Below are positions 1 to 8,893 of a stretch of 64,000 nt of DNA, in pieces. The notes beneath the pieces were generated by a model. It did not search any database and was not told the DNA's origin. It saw only the letters and a list, made by a program, of their open reading frames with translations. The stretch is from SHVO01 sp041905525 (lineage in GTDB: Bacteria > Pseudomonadota > Alphaproteobacteria > Rhodospirillales > Rhodospirillaceae). The stretch is taken from assembly GCA_041905525.1 (NCBI GenBank), contig JAYRKY010000004.1:164892-228891 (forward strand), read 5' to 3'. A program made the position numbers and the translations under genes. Position 1 is the stretch's first letter. Each line of letters starts with the position of its first letter.

Positions 1-110
1 AGATATTGCACATTGTGAGATTTCCGGAGGGTGTGAGTGTGTTTCGGGATGATCACAGCGGGCCTCGGCCCGCGGGGCTTTGTTATCGGTCCTCTCCTCT
101 AAACACTTTG

Positions 111-141
111 GCCCGCCGTCCGTGTGACGGCGGGCTTTTTT
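111..141 (+). terminator. Rho-independent terminator
   Basis: A 10-bp perfect stem (GCCCGCCGTC at 111-120 with GACGGCGGGC at 126-135) is followed by six T residues at 136-141. A smaller GC hairpin (58-73) lies just upstream. It ends transcription entering from the left edge of the window; the gene it serves is outside. Confidence 0.85.
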
Positions 142-198
142 ACGATCACGGATTTACGACCGCGGAGCGTGCGAGAAAAAGCGTTGTGCAGACGCAAC

Positions 199-213
199 TT
201 AACGGGATGTTAA
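199..213. promoter_or_regulatory. CtrA-type box TTAA-N7-TTAA
   Basis: TTAA at 199-202 and TTAA at 210-213 are separated by exactly 7 bases and sit in a longer inverted repeat. This matches the alphaproteobacterial CtrA consensus. It lies 112 bp upstream of the SPOR lipoprotein gene at 325. Assignment is by consensus match only; a palindromic operator for another regulator would look similar. Confidence 0.45.
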
Positions 214-324
214 GTGAGGCGTACGATGGTTCAACCTGATAAACTGCGGGTTTCGCGCCGCCCGTCCGGCGCGTTGAATTTCGCAGACCCGTGAGCCGAG
301 ACGAACAAGCGATCGCACAGAGAC

Positions 325-1920
325 ATGAGAACATTCGTATCAGTGCTGACAGTGACCGTCGCTTTGTCGGCGTGCGCCAACTTCCCGGGCGTGATGACCG
401 CACAGAGTCCGCAGAACGACGCCGCCGCCGCGCCGGACGTCAATGTGGATCCGCTCGACGCTCCGCCGCCTGTTCCCGCGACGATGGTCGCGGCCAATGA
501 TCCGGCGCCCGCAACCGATCCGATGCTTCTGGTACCGGCCCAAACGCAAGCCTCGCAGCGCGTGCCGCTAGGCACGCTGAACGCGGCGCCGGAACCCACC
601 CCCGCTGCGAAGCCGCCCACACCTCTGGCGCCGAATACGTCAGCTGCAGCGTCCAAAGCGCCGGGGGCGCCGCCAGCCGCCTCGGCCAAGCCGGTGACGC
701 CTCCCATGCCGAGCCCACCCATGCAGACCGCGCGCGCGCCGGCTGCGGCTCCAGCGCCGGAGAGGACGCCTGTCATCGGCAAGCCGCCGGTGAACTCCAT
801 ACCGTCGCCGAATCAAGCCGCCGGGAGCCTGACATCTCCGCGGGTCGCCCCGGCGCGACAGGCCGAAGAACGCACTCCGTCGGCACCTGCCGCGCCGATC
901 GCCGCAGCGGCGCCCGCCGAGGCAACGGCGGCCCCGATGTCACCCGCAAAGCCCACCGCCGGCGAGGAAGAGACGACGATCATTTCCTCCGCTACCGCGC
1001 CACCGGCCGCCCAGAGCCGTGAATTCATTCCGGCATCGGTCGTGCCTGCCCCGTCCACCCCGCCGCGTCCCGCCTTGGGCGAAATGCCCTACAGTCAGGC
1101 CGAGAAAAACATTGCGCGTCGTTTCGAGACTCTCGCGCGCCTGCGCGACGAAGGTCTCATCACACAGGAAGAGTTCAGCCGCCGCCGCGCCGCCAACTTG
1201 GGCGCGATCCTCCCCTATAGTCAGGACCCGCCGGGCGTGGGTCTCGACCGCGCGGTCCCCAGCAGCGAGGCCATCGTCGCGCGTCTTGGGGCGCTGCGCC
1301 GTTCTTTCGAGATGCGCGCCATCACCGCGCAGCAGCACGCTCTGGAGCGCACAATGATTTTGAACGCGCTGCTTCCGGAGAGCCCCGAGCAGCGGACGGT
1401 GCGAAAGCCGCCTCCAGAGGACGTCATCCAGGGCGCCGCCATGGTCGGACGGCTGGAAGAACTTCGCGAAGCCGGCATGATCAATCAATCCGAACTCGAT
1501 GCCGAGAAGCGGATGATCGACGCCGTGTTGCGCACGGGTCTGTTCCCGCCGAAGGGCGGCGAAGCCTCCGCCAAACCAGCGCAGGCCAAAACAGCGGCGA
1601 AGCCCGCAGCCGCGGGTCCGGCCGAGGCGGCCGCCGCCGAAAGCCCGATGTCGACACAAATCACGGGCCCTGTTCTTCACCTTGCGTCCTATCGTTCCGA
1701 AGCTTCGGCAATGAAGGGGTGGCAGGAGGTGTTGGAGCGCAACCGTGCCGCCCTGACCACCATGAAGCCGATCATCCGCCGCGTCGATCTGGGCGAGGGG
1801 AAAGGTATTTTCTATCGGCTCATGACCGGTAGCTTCGCCTCGATGGCCGATGCGGAAGCCACTTGCGTGAAGCTGAAACAGAATAACCAATTCTGCCGCG
1901 CAAGCGCCGACGGAAGCTGA
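325..1920 (+). CDS. SPOR-domain lipoprotein with SHOCT-like repeats
   Basis: 531-residue envelope protein. The N-terminus is a short hydrophobic signal ending in a lipobox-like LSAC, so it is probably an outer-membrane lipoprotein. Residues about 25-245 are Ala/Pro-rich and probably disordered. Three helical units of the pattern L..L...G.I...E follow at about residues 265-292, 321-350 and 374-402; they resemble SHOCT repeats. The last 80 residues (about 448-528) have the pattern of a SPOR domain, which in this family binds denuded glycan strands at division sites. A CtrA-type box lies upstream and a terminator directly downstream, so the gene is monocistronic. A role in peptidoglycan binding or division is inferred from the SPOR match. 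Confidence 0.8.
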   Translation: MRTFVSVLTVTVALSACANFPGVMTAQSPQNDAAAAPDVNVDPLDAPPPVPATMVAANDPAPATDPMLLVPAQTQASQRVPLGTLNAAPEPTPAAKPPTPLAPNTSAAASKAPGAPPAASAKPVTPPMPSPPMQTARAPAAAPAPERTPVIGKPPVNSIPSPNQAAGSLTSPRVAPARQAEERTPSAPAAPIAAAAPAEATAAPMSPAKPTAGEEETTIISSATAPPAAQSREFIPASVVPAPSTPPRPALGEMPYSQAEKNIARRFETLARLRDEGLITQEEFSRRRAANLGAILPYSQDPPGVGLDRAVPSSEAIVARLGALRRSFEMRAITAQQHALERTMILNALLPESPEQRTVRKPPPEDVIQGAAMVGRLEELREAGMINQSELDAEKRMIDAVLRTGLFPPKGGEASAKPAQAKTAAKPAAAGPAEAAAAESPMSTQITGPVLHLASYRSEASAMKGWQEVLERNRAALTTMKPIIRRVDLGEGKGIFYRLMTGSFASMADAEATCVKLKQNNQFCRASADGS

Positions 1921-1950
1921 TCGGCGATTCTAGCCAACAGCAATAAACAA

Positions 1951-1975
1951 GCCCCGGCCATGACCGGGGCTTTTT
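1951..1975 (+). terminator. Rho-independent terminator
   Basis: The hairpin GCCCCGG-CCATGA-CCGGGGC at 1951-1970 is followed by TTTTT. It ends the SPOR lipoprotein transcript and sits in the convergent gap before the methyltransferase gene. Confidence 0.85.
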
Positions 1976-1991
1976 GTTGGGTCTACGCCGC

Positions 1992-2801
1992 TTACTTCGG
2001 CTTCTGGAACAGCATCGTGAAACGATCGCTCTCGCCGATCGCGGCGTACTTCGCCTTATCCTTGTCGCCTTCGGCGTAATTGGGCGGGAGCGTCCAAACT
2101 CCTTTCGGATAATCCTTCGTGTCCTTGGGATTCGCATTGATTTCGGACTTCGCGACCAGTTTGAATCCGGCGCTCTCCGCCGTCTTGATGGCGAAGTCTT
2201 CGCGCACGTATCCAGACGCGGCCTTCGGATCCTGCGGCGCCGTTGTCGGGGCGCGGTGTTCCTTGATGCCGAGATAGCCACCGGGCTTAAGGGCGGCGTA
2301 CATCGCGTCGAACATTTTCTTTTCTTCGCCGCGGCCCATCCAGTTGTGCATGTTGCGGAACGTCAGGACTAGATCGACGGAGCCCGGCGCGACCGTGGCG
2401 TCCGGGAATGTGACGACCTGCATCTTGCCGAACGCGGAGGCATCCTTCTTGGACAGTTCCTGCAAGCTGGCGACGGCCTTAGCGTTCGGTTGCGCGGCGA
2501 TGTACTTGCCCTTCTCGGCGAGCACGGGCGCCAGGAACTCGGTCCACCAACCACCACCCGGCCAGATTTCCATGACGGTCATCGTGTCCTTGATGCCGAA
2601 GAACTTCAGGGTCTCGAGGGGATGACGAAAAGCGTCGCGCTCCTTGTTGGCGGCGCCGCGTTGCGGTCCTGCGAGGTAAGTCTTGAGCTTTGCTTCCGTC
2701 GCGGCGTCCGTGCTGTTCGGACCTTCTGCCGCTGAAGCGCTTCCCACGACGAGCATGAGTGTGAAAGCCGCCGCCGCGGTGCGGGTCATCAACGTACGCA
2801 T
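1992..2801 (-). CDS. secreted class I SAM-methyltransferase-like protein
   Basis: 269 residues. The N-terminus is a clear Sec signal (RTLMTRTAAAAFTLMLVVGSASAAE), cleaved after ASA. The mature part has a methyltransferase fold pattern: VMEIWPGGGWWTEFLAP in place of the usual SAM-binding motif I, and LVLTFRNMHNW as motif IV. Related exported methyltransferase-like proteins are common in proteobacteria and usually of unknown role. The ATG at 2801 is chosen because AGGGAG lies 7 bases upstream and the signal peptide starts there; the reading frame is open for 21 more codons. A regularly spaced CTGTTAC repeat set lies upstream. Enzymatic activity is not certain because SAM is not expected in the periplasm. 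Confidence 0.8.
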   Translation of the reverse strand: MRTLMTRTAAAAFTLMLVVGSASAAEGPNSTDAATEAKLKTYLAGPQRGAANKERDAFRHPLETLKFFGIKDTMTVMEIWPGGGWWTEFLAPVLAEKGKYIAAQPNAKAVASLQELSKKDASAFGKMQVVTFPDATVAPGSVDLVLTFRNMHNWMGRGEEKKMFDAMYAALKPGGYLGIKEHRAPTTAPQDPKAASGYVREDFAIKTAESAGFKLVAKSEINANPKDTKDYPKGVWTLPPNYAEGDKDKAKYAAIGESDRFTMLFQKPK

Positions 2802-2888
2802 GAATATCTCCCTGAATGTCGAGAATTGGGCCGGCACGGTGTCATCGGTTCCGTCGCGTGGCAAGGCAGAAAACCGTTTTACTATAAG

Positions 2889-2931
2889 CTGTTACATTCA
2901 CATCGGGTAACAGGTAAGCTCGTCCTGTTAC
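2889..2931. repeat. three CTGTTAC/GTAACAG motifs at 18-bp spacing
   Basis: CTGTTAC occurs at 2889-2895, its inverse GTAACAG at 2907-2913, and CTGTTAC again at 2925-2931. Start-to-start distance is 18 bp both times. They lie between the divergent methyltransferase (start 2801) and the gene starting at 3045, and overlap a possible minus-strand promoter (TATAGT read on the minus strand next to the first copy). The pattern suggests a dimeric repressor operator; the regulator is unknown. Confidence 0.55.
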
Positions 2932-3044
2932 ATGAAGGTTTGGCCGGGGTGCCGGCGTGCGGCGCGGCGATTCCTTTAAGACTCTCTGCTAGCGTCCGCG
3001 CCAACATGTCCGCTCCAAAGGCCGGGTGCAGAGGCGACATCTTG

Positions 3045-4277
3045 ATGGCAAACGTTCTTTTTTATCCCGCACTTCCAAGCCGCCCCCTGCTGTTGGATCA
3101 GCTCTTCCGCGCGGTATGGCATTTTCTGCCCGCGCTCCAGAAGCTCGACCGCCTGATCTTTCCGTACTGCGGCGATGATTTTGCGTTGCTCGACGCGGAC
3201 CAGACGCTCGCCGCCGCCCGTGCCTATCTAAGCCGGGATTTCGACCCCGCGATTGCCGATTACGCGCCGCGCTTTCGCGGCAAGATTCAGTTTCTACACA
3301 CGGGCGCGGGGGATCTCAGCGACGTTGCGGGGCAACTGCCGGCCCTCAGCACGGTGATCGTGTGGAATTTAAGCGACCCCCGGTTCGCCGCGGTCGGCAA
3401 GCAGATCGCGGACCGTCACCGCGCCGAACTCGTTCTGGCCGATCCGGCCGTGGTGCAGCAAGAAACGCTGTTGACCCTGCGCGGGGTCCACAAACTTTTC
3501 GAGCAAAGGGAGTTGCACGATCTCGTCAATGAGTCTTACCGGCGTTTCTCAGAGTGCCTGAAATTGTGGAAGGGACAGACCATGAGTCTCTTCGGAAATG
3601 GGCCATCGCTCGCGAAGGTCGTTGCCGCGAAGGCGCCCATCCGGGGACATCTTCGCGCGATTTGCAATTCCACCATTGGCGATTTGGCGGCGCTTGAGCA
3701 TCTGAAACCGCAGCTGATGTTTTGCGGCGATCCCGTTCAGCATTGCGGCGTATCGCTCTATGCCGGCCGTTTCCGCGCCGACCTCGCCCGGGCGATGGAG
3801 GAACCAGGACGTATTCTATTCACGCAGCTGGGTTATGTGCCTTACTTCCGAGAGGCGCTGCCGGCGGGTGCGCACGACCGCGTCATCGGCATCGGCAACG
3901 ATCGGCGGCCGCAATTCAATATCGACCTCGATATGGAGTTTTTGACCGCCGCGACGGCGAACATCTTCACGATGATCGTATTGCCGGTGGCGCTGACGAT
4001 TTCCAAAGAGATCGATATCTACGGCTGCGATGGAATGTCCTTCGCCGCCGCGACCAAGCCCTGGTCGCACGCCAATGAAGACGACTACATGGGAAAGATG
4101 GCCGTGACGCACCGCGTGCACGCCGGCTTCTGGAAGCGCAATTACGAAGAAGAGTTCTGGAGCTACTGCAAGGATATGGAAGATATCCTGAGCCTTGCGT
4201 CCGCGCGGGGAGTTGCGATCCACGCGCGGACGGCGTCTTACGTTCCCGCTTTGGCGAAGCGGTTCAAAGCGCTTTAG
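3045..4277 (+). CDS. DUF115/MptE-like glycoconjugate protein
   Basis: 410 residues from the ATG at 3045, which has an AGAGG element upstream; an in-frame ATG at 3006 has no visible ribosome site. The central motif LFGNGPSLAKV and the later IDIYGCDGMSF match the glycine-rich nucleotide-binding pattern of the DUF115/MptE-like family, found in proteins linked to flagellin or surface-glycan modification. There is no signal peptide or membrane segment, so it is probably cytosolic. The next gene is convergent. Substrate unknown; a glycosyltransferase-type role is inferred from the fold pattern only. Confidence 0.6.
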   Translation: MANVLFYPALPSRPLLLDQLFRAVWHFLPALQKLDRLIFPYCGDDFALLDADQTLAAARAYLSRDFDPAIADYAPRFRGKIQFLHTGAGDLSDVAGQLPALSTVIVWNLSDPRFAAVGKQIADRHRAELVLADPAVVQQETLLTLRGVHKLFEQRELHDLVNESYRRFSECLKLWKGQTMSLFGNGPSLAKVVAAKAPIRGHLRAICNSTIGDLAALEHLKPQLMFCGDPVQHCGVSLYAGRFRADLARAMEEPGRILFTQLGYVPYFREALPAGAHDRVIGIGNDRRPQFNIDLDMEFLTAATANIFTMIVLPVALTISKEIDIYGCDGMSFAAATKPWSHANEDDYMGKMAVTHRVHAGFWKRNYEEEFWSYCKDMEDILSLASARGVAIHARTASYVPALAKRFKAL

Positions 4278-4682
4278 CTATTGGCAATCCGGCGAGTTCG
4301 CGGCGCGCTGCGTCTTGAGGAACTCAATAAGGTCCGCACGTTCCTTCTCGTCATAGAGACCTGCGAAGCCCATGTTGCTGCCCGACAGGAACGAGAGCGG
4401 CGATTCAATAAACTGGCTAAGAGTCTTTTCGTCCCAGGTCAGGCCGGACGACTTCATCGTTTCAGAGTAGGCGTAACCCGGCACCGAGCCGGCCTTGCGT
4501 CCGACGACGCCGCAGTGGGGAGGTCCGACAAGCACTTCCTTGGCGGCGTGGCAGCCAACACAGCCCTGCTCTTCGTAAACCTTGGCGCCGCGAGCGGCAT
4601 CGGCGGCTAGGATGGGGCTTGAAGCGATAAACGCAACGGTGAACGCAGAGACGCTGGAGACAACTAACTTGGAAAGAGACAA
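4278..4682 (-). CDS. class I c-type cytochrome (c2-like)
   Basis: Periplasmic electron carrier of about 134 residues. A signal peptide (LSKLVVSSVSAFTVAFIASSP to LAADA) precedes the single haem-binding motif CVGCH. The GVVGRKAGSVPGYAYS segment and the GSNMGFAG segment, carrying the probable axial Met, are typical of cytochrome c2/c-550 proteins. I chose the TTG at 4682 because GAGGAG lies 8 bases before it; ATG codons at 4706 and 4712 lack a ribosome site. The gene stands alone, convergent with the DUF115-like gene, its stop directly abutting that gene's stop. The redox partner cannot be read from context. Confidence 0.85.
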   Translation of the reverse strand: MSLSKLVVSSVSAFTVAFIASSPILAADAARGAKVYEEQGCVGCHAAKEVLVGPPHCGVVGRKAGSVPGYAYSETMKSSGLTWDEKTLSQFIESPLSFLSGSNMGFAGLYDEKERADLIEFLKTQRAANSPDCQ

Positions 4683-4797
4683 CGTAAACGCTCCTCGTAC
4701 TAACATGTGCATAGAGCCGTCTTAACGCGCGCTTGATTCAAGTCAAGCCACGAGAGTGTGCGTCACAAACGGGTTACACTTTCTTACAGGGAGCCGG

Positions 4798-7440
4798 TCA
4801 CGGTTGCAGACTTTTCGACACAAGTTCGCCTACATCGCGTGAAATTTGTGGAGTGCCTGCAATTCTCTCCAGCTGAGATTTCATCAGCGCCCGCCGTGAG
4901 GCATCAAATCTGCGCCAACGTCCAAGCGGCGGCACAAGGCGCGCGGCGACCTGCGGATTGAATTTGTCCACCACCAGAATTTGTTCGGCCAGGAAGTCGT
5001 ATCCTGAACCGTCCGCGGCGTGAAAATTCGCGGGGTTCGAGAGGCTGAACGCGCCGATCACCGCCCGGAGCTTATTTGGATTTTTCAAATCGAAACTCGG
5101 ATGCGTCATCAGCTTGCGCACGGTGGCGAGAGCGCCGGGCAGGGGGCACATCGCCTGGACCGAAAGCCATTTATTGACGACGAGGTGATCGTTTTTGAAA
5201 CGCTCATAAAATACCGCCAGCGCCTCTTCGCGCTCGGCCGTCTCGATCTGATTGAGAATGGCAAGCGCGTCCATCCTGTCGGTCATATTGTCGGCGCTGT
5301 CGAACTGTCCTTTCACCAACAAGACGCTGTCACGACTTTCCAGAGCGCCGAGATAGCCGAGCGCAATCCGCTTCAGAAGGCGGCGCCCCATGCCCTGCGC
5401 GTCGGGAATGTAGGGCGCGTTGAGACGTTGGCTGTCGTAAATGCGCCGGAACTCGCCTGCATGCGCCTCGGCGATCGCGCGGCGCACATGCTTGCGGGCC
5501 TCGTGAAGGTGGAGAGGGGACTCTTCAGCCATCCGGTTCGCCAGGTAGTCTTCAGCCGGCAGTCCGAGCGCCGACGCCTTGAACGCGGGTTCCAGTGTGT
5601 CGTTCTGCGCGATCGCCCCCATTGCGGAAATGAATAACGGACTGATCTGGAGCGTGCGCCCGGCGAGAGCGTCAGCGACGCCCGACAAAATGACGTTGCA
5701 GGCGAAGTCCTGGGCGGCATTCCAGCGATTGAAGGAATCTGAATCCTTCGCCATTCGGAAAGCGAGGTCCTCTTCCGGTTCCTGGCGCTCGATAATGACC
5801 GGGGCGGAGAAGGAGCGATTGATGGACAGTCGTGGACGGGTTGCCGTCACGCCAGTGAATTCGAACGTCTCCTCGAAGCTTCGAAGCTCCACAATGCCGC
5901 TGCCGGGCGTCTGCCCGCGACACACGAGCGGAAGATCACGTCCGTCGTCTCCGATCACACCCAGCGCAAGGGGGATGTGATAGGGCTTTTTATCGGGCTG
6001 ACCCGGCGTCGGCGGGCAGCTTTGACGTAGCCGGAGCTTCAGGGTCTTGGTGCCCGCGTCATAATGGTCCTCGACCAAAATCCGCGGTGTGCCGGCTTGG
6101 CTGTACCAGAGTTTGAACTGGGACAGATCGTGGCCGGAGGCATCTTCCATCGCCTTGACGAAGTCGTCGCAAGTCACGGCTTGGCCGTCGTGGCGACTGA
6201 AGTAGAGATCCATACCCGCGCGAAAGGCTTTGGCTCCGAGTAGGGTATGCATCATGCGGATGACTTCAGCGCCCTTCTGATAGACCGTAGCCGTATAGAA
6301 GTTGTTGATCTCCACATAGCTGTCGGGCCGCACTGGATGCGCGAGCGGACTCGCATCCTCGCGGAACTGCGATGTGCGCAGGGTTTCGACGTCATCGATT
6401 CGCTTGTTTGCGCGGCTGCGCATGTCCGCCGTGAACTCCTGGTCGCGGAAGACAGTGAGACCTTCCTTCAGGCTGAGCTGAAACCAATCCCGGCAGGTGA
6501 CCCGATTGCCACTCCAGTTGTGGAAGTACTCGTGACCGACAATGGATTCGATCAGGTAGTAATCGAGGTCCGTGGCGGTATCGGTATCGGCGAGGATGTA
6601 GCGGTCGTTGAAGATGTTGAGGCCCTTATTCTCCATCGCCCCCATATTGAAGTCGCTGACGGCAACGATGTTGAATACATCGAGATCGTACTCGCGCCCG
6701 AATGCGACCTCGTCCCATTTCATCGCGCGGATCAGGGCCTCCATCGCGTACTTTGCGCGCGGCGCCTTGCCATGTTCGACATAGATGCGCAGAAGCACTT
6801 TCCGACCCGATGCGGTGGTGAACGAGTCCTCGATATGGGCCAAGTCGCCCGCGACAAGGGCGAACAGATAACAAGGCTTTGGATGCGGATCCTCCCACAC
6901 CGCGTAGTGGCGTCCGTCAGGCAAGTCCCCGGTGCCGGCCGGATTACCGTTGGCCAGCAGTACCGGGCAATCCTTCTTGGACGCGCGCAGCGTCGTGCGA
7001 TAGGTCGCCATGACATCCGGGCGGTCCAGGAAATAGGTGATGTGGCGGAACCCCTCCGCTTCGCACTGGGTGCAGAAGACGCCTTGCGACCGGTAGAGAC
7101 CCTCGAGGGCCTTATTGGCCTCGGGATCGATCTCGACTTCGGTCTCCAGCGTAAAGGCCGCGGGAGGGTCCAAGAGCGTGAGAGCGTTCTTGGAGATCGT
7201 GTAGGCCGAAGGCGCCAGCGGCTCGCCGTTCACGGCGATCCTGTGAAGCTTCAGTCCTTCGCCGTTCAGTTCCAGGGGATGGGCCGCAGACGCGCGGCGC
7301 ACGATCGCAAGGCGCGCCATAACGCGGGTTGCGCGCGGCTCGAGGTCGAACACGAGATCAACGGCCTGGATCCCGTAGGCCGGAGGCGTGTAGTCGGCGA
7401 GGCGGATGGTCTTGATCGCGGGTGAATCGTCGGGTGTCAT
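4798..7440 (-). CDS. pepN: aminopeptidase N (M1 family)
   Basis: 880-residue zinc metallopeptidase that removes N-terminal residues from peptides in the cytosol. The zinc motif HEYFHNWSGNRVT with the downstream glutamate in LKEGLTVFRDQEF, and the GAMENKGLNIF exopeptidase motif, are intact. Length is normal for the bacterial PepN subfamily, and no signal peptide is present. The ATG at 7440 has GAGG 6 bases upstream and is preferred over an in-frame TTG at 7452. The gene is divergent from the cytidylyltransferase fusion, with about 100 bp between them. Confidence 0.97.
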   Translation of the reverse strand: MTPDDSPAIKTIRLADYTPPAYGIQAVDLVFDLEPRATRVMARLAIVRRASAAHPLELNGEGLKLHRIAVNGEPLAPSAYTISKNALTLLDPPAAFTLETEVEIDPEANKALEGLYRSQGVFCTQCEAEGFRHITYFLDRPDVMATYRTTLRASKKDCPVLLANGNPAGTGDLPDGRHYAVWEDPHPKPCYLFALVAGDLAHIEDSFTTASGRKVLLRIYVEHGKAPRAKYAMEALIRAMKWDEVAFGREYDLDVFNIVAVSDFNMGAMENKGLNIFNDRYILADTDTATDLDYYLIESIVGHEYFHNWSGNRVTCRDWFQLSLKEGLTVFRDQEFTADMRSRANKRIDDVETLRTSQFREDASPLAHPVRPDSYVEINNFYTATVYQKGAEVIRMMHTLLGAKAFRAGMDLYFSRHDGQAVTCDDFVKAMEDASGHDLSQFKLWYSQAGTPRILVEDHYDAGTKTLKLRLRQSCPPTPGQPDKKPYHIPLALGVIGDDGRDLPLVCRGQTPGSGIVELRSFEETFEFTGVTATRPRLSINRSFSAPVIIERQEPEEDLAFRMAKDSDSFNRWNAAQDFACNVILSGVADALAGRTLQISPLFISAMGAIAQNDTLEPAFKASALGLPAEDYLANRMAEESPLHLHEARKHVRRAIAEAHAGEFRRIYDSQRLNAPYIPDAQGMGRRLLKRIALGYLGALESRDSVLLVKGQFDSADNMTDRMDALAILNQIETAEREEALAVFYERFKNDHLVVNKWLSVQAMCPLPGALATVRKLMTHPSFDLKNPNKLRAVIGAFSLSNPANFHAADGSGYDFLAEQILVVDKFNPQVAARLVPPLGRWRRFDASRRALMKSQLERIAGTPQISRDVGELVSKSLQP

Positions 7441-7541
7441 GCGGATCCTCAAAAGGCCTTCTTTAGGGGTCTCTTAACCTCGATTGTCGTAATCTAAACT
7501 CGGCGAATTGTCCCGTTTTCCGAGAGTGAGTGGAGCTACTG

Positions 7542-8837
7542 ATGCGCACCGTTGCGTTCGTGCCGGCAAAGGGCGAGAGCAGCCGTATTCGAAACAAGAA
7601 TACCGTGATTCTCGACGGCGAATACCTCTTCAAGCGCAAGCTGATCCAGCTGCTGGCGTGCCCGGAAATCGACGACGTCTATTTGGACACGGAATCGGAG
7701 AAAATCATCGAGATCGCCTCCGACCTGCCCGTCAAAATCTTGAAACGCGATGCAAAGCTCGCGTCCAACAAGACCGACGGCCATGAGCTGTTCGCGAACG
7801 AGTGTGCGAAGGTCGAAGCCGATCTGTATATCCAATGCCTCTGCACCAGCCCCTTCATCACGGCCGAAACCATGACGCGCGCCATTCGCGCCATGAAGGC
7901 GGACGCATCCGCGGACTCCTTGGTCGCGGTCCAAAAGCGCAAGCAGTACACCTGGAGCGATGGCCGGCCCACTTACGGCGAAGGCCGCATTCCCAATTCC
8001 GTCGATCTCCCCGAGACCATTTTGGAATCGATGGGACTCTACATGGTGAAGCGCAAAGGCAAGGCCAAGCCCAAGCGCCGCTTCGGCGACAAGGTCGTGT
8101 TTTTCGAGCTGACGGACGAGGAAGCGTTTGACGTGAATTGGCCGGACGATCTGGCGCTGGCCGAGCGCATCTGCGCCGGGTACCGCGCGGCCCACAATGC
8201 GCAACTGGACGCGATCCGTCCTCACCTATGCGCCTCGCTGCTCGCCGACATCTGCAAGGAGCGCGGGATCAAGGCGCTGTTCCCGCCCGGCTTCCGGCGC
8301 GTCAGCGGCCGTTCCGTTCTCGGCGTCGCCAAAACCCTGGAACTTCGCAAACTGCGTAAGAAAGACGACTGGAAGGGGATTTACACAGCCCTTGGCACCT
8401 ACGACTTCATCCGTCCGGGCGACGTGATTGTCGTGCAGAACGACGTGAAGGACAAAGCCTACTTCGGCGACCTGAATGCAAATATCTCCATCCGGTCAGG
8501 CGCCGTGGGCGCCGTGGTCGATAGCTACACGCGCGATTCCGCGGAGCTGAATGGCCTGGAGTTCTCCGTTTTCGCGCGCGGGATCTATTGCGACGATATC
8601 AAGTATGAAGGCACGGTCCACGCGATGAACCGGCCGATCAAGATCGGCAATGTCACCATTAACAATGGTGACTATATCTACGCCGACGATGACGGTGTGC
8701 TGGCGATTCCAAAGGAATTATGGCCCTCGATCCGCGACGAGGCGATGGCGACCTTGAAGAAGGAATTCGATATCCGCTATGCCATTATCATGGGCGAGGA
8801 TGTCGGCAAGGTCCTGGGAACGCACGGCGCGTTCTGA
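7542..8837 (+). CDS. cytidylyltransferase-RraA/aldolase-like fusion
   Basis: 431 residues in two parts. Residues 1 to about 230 match the acylneuraminate cytidylyltransferase (NeuA/KdsB) family: FVPAKGESSRIRNKN is the nucleotide-binding loop and the domain ends in FDVNWPDDLALAE. Residues about 240-431 match the RraA-like/class II pyruvate aldolase superfamily: FGDLNANISIRSGAVGAVV, then RDSAE, which keeps the R-D-x2-E metal-site pattern, then SVFARG. The ATG at 7542 has GGAG 6 bases upstream. It is first in an operon with a MobA-like nucleotidyltransferase and a glycerophosphotransferase. The fusion suggests coupling of keto-acid synthesis or cleavage to CMP activation for a surface glycan; that coupling is inference. 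Confidence 0.8.
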   Translation: MRTVAFVPAKGESSRIRNKNTVILDGEYLFKRKLIQLLACPEIDDVYLDTESEKIIEIASDLPVKILKRDAKLASNKTDGHELFANECAKVEADLYIQCLCTSPFITAETMTRAIRAMKADASADSLVAVQKRKQYTWSDGRPTYGEGRIPNSVDLPETILESMGLYMVKRKGKAKPKRRFGDKVVFFELTDEEAFDVNWPDDLALAERICAGYRAAHNAQLDAIRPHLCASLLADICKERGIKALFPPGFRRVSGRSVLGVAKTLELRKLRKKDDWKGIYTALGTYDFIRPGDVIVVQNDVKDKAYFGDLNANISIRSGAVGAVVDSYTRDSAELNGLEFSVFARGIYCDDIKYEGTVHAMNRPIKIGNVTINNGDYIYADDDGVLAIPKELWPSIRDEAMATLKKEFDIRYAIIMGEDVGKVLGTHGAF

Positions 8838-8893
8838 GGGGCGTGGCCGCCAGCGGGGGCAGGGGCTTCCGCGCGCCGCGGGCGTAGAAATCC

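Noticed and set aside
6..239. Short plus-strand frame at the left edge
   Set aside because: It runs through two GC hairpins, including a clear terminator, and has no ribosome site.
940..1890. 316-codon minus-strand frame inside the SPOR lipoprotein gene
   Set aside because: His/Arg-rich nonsense composition typical of an antisense shadow; the plus-strand product has a signal and a SPOR domain.
6247..7425. Long plus-strand open frame (about 390 codons) antisense to pepN
   Set aside because: It mirrors the codon pattern of pepN on the other strand, has no ribosome site and no recognisable product; antisense shadows are expected in GC-rich DNA.
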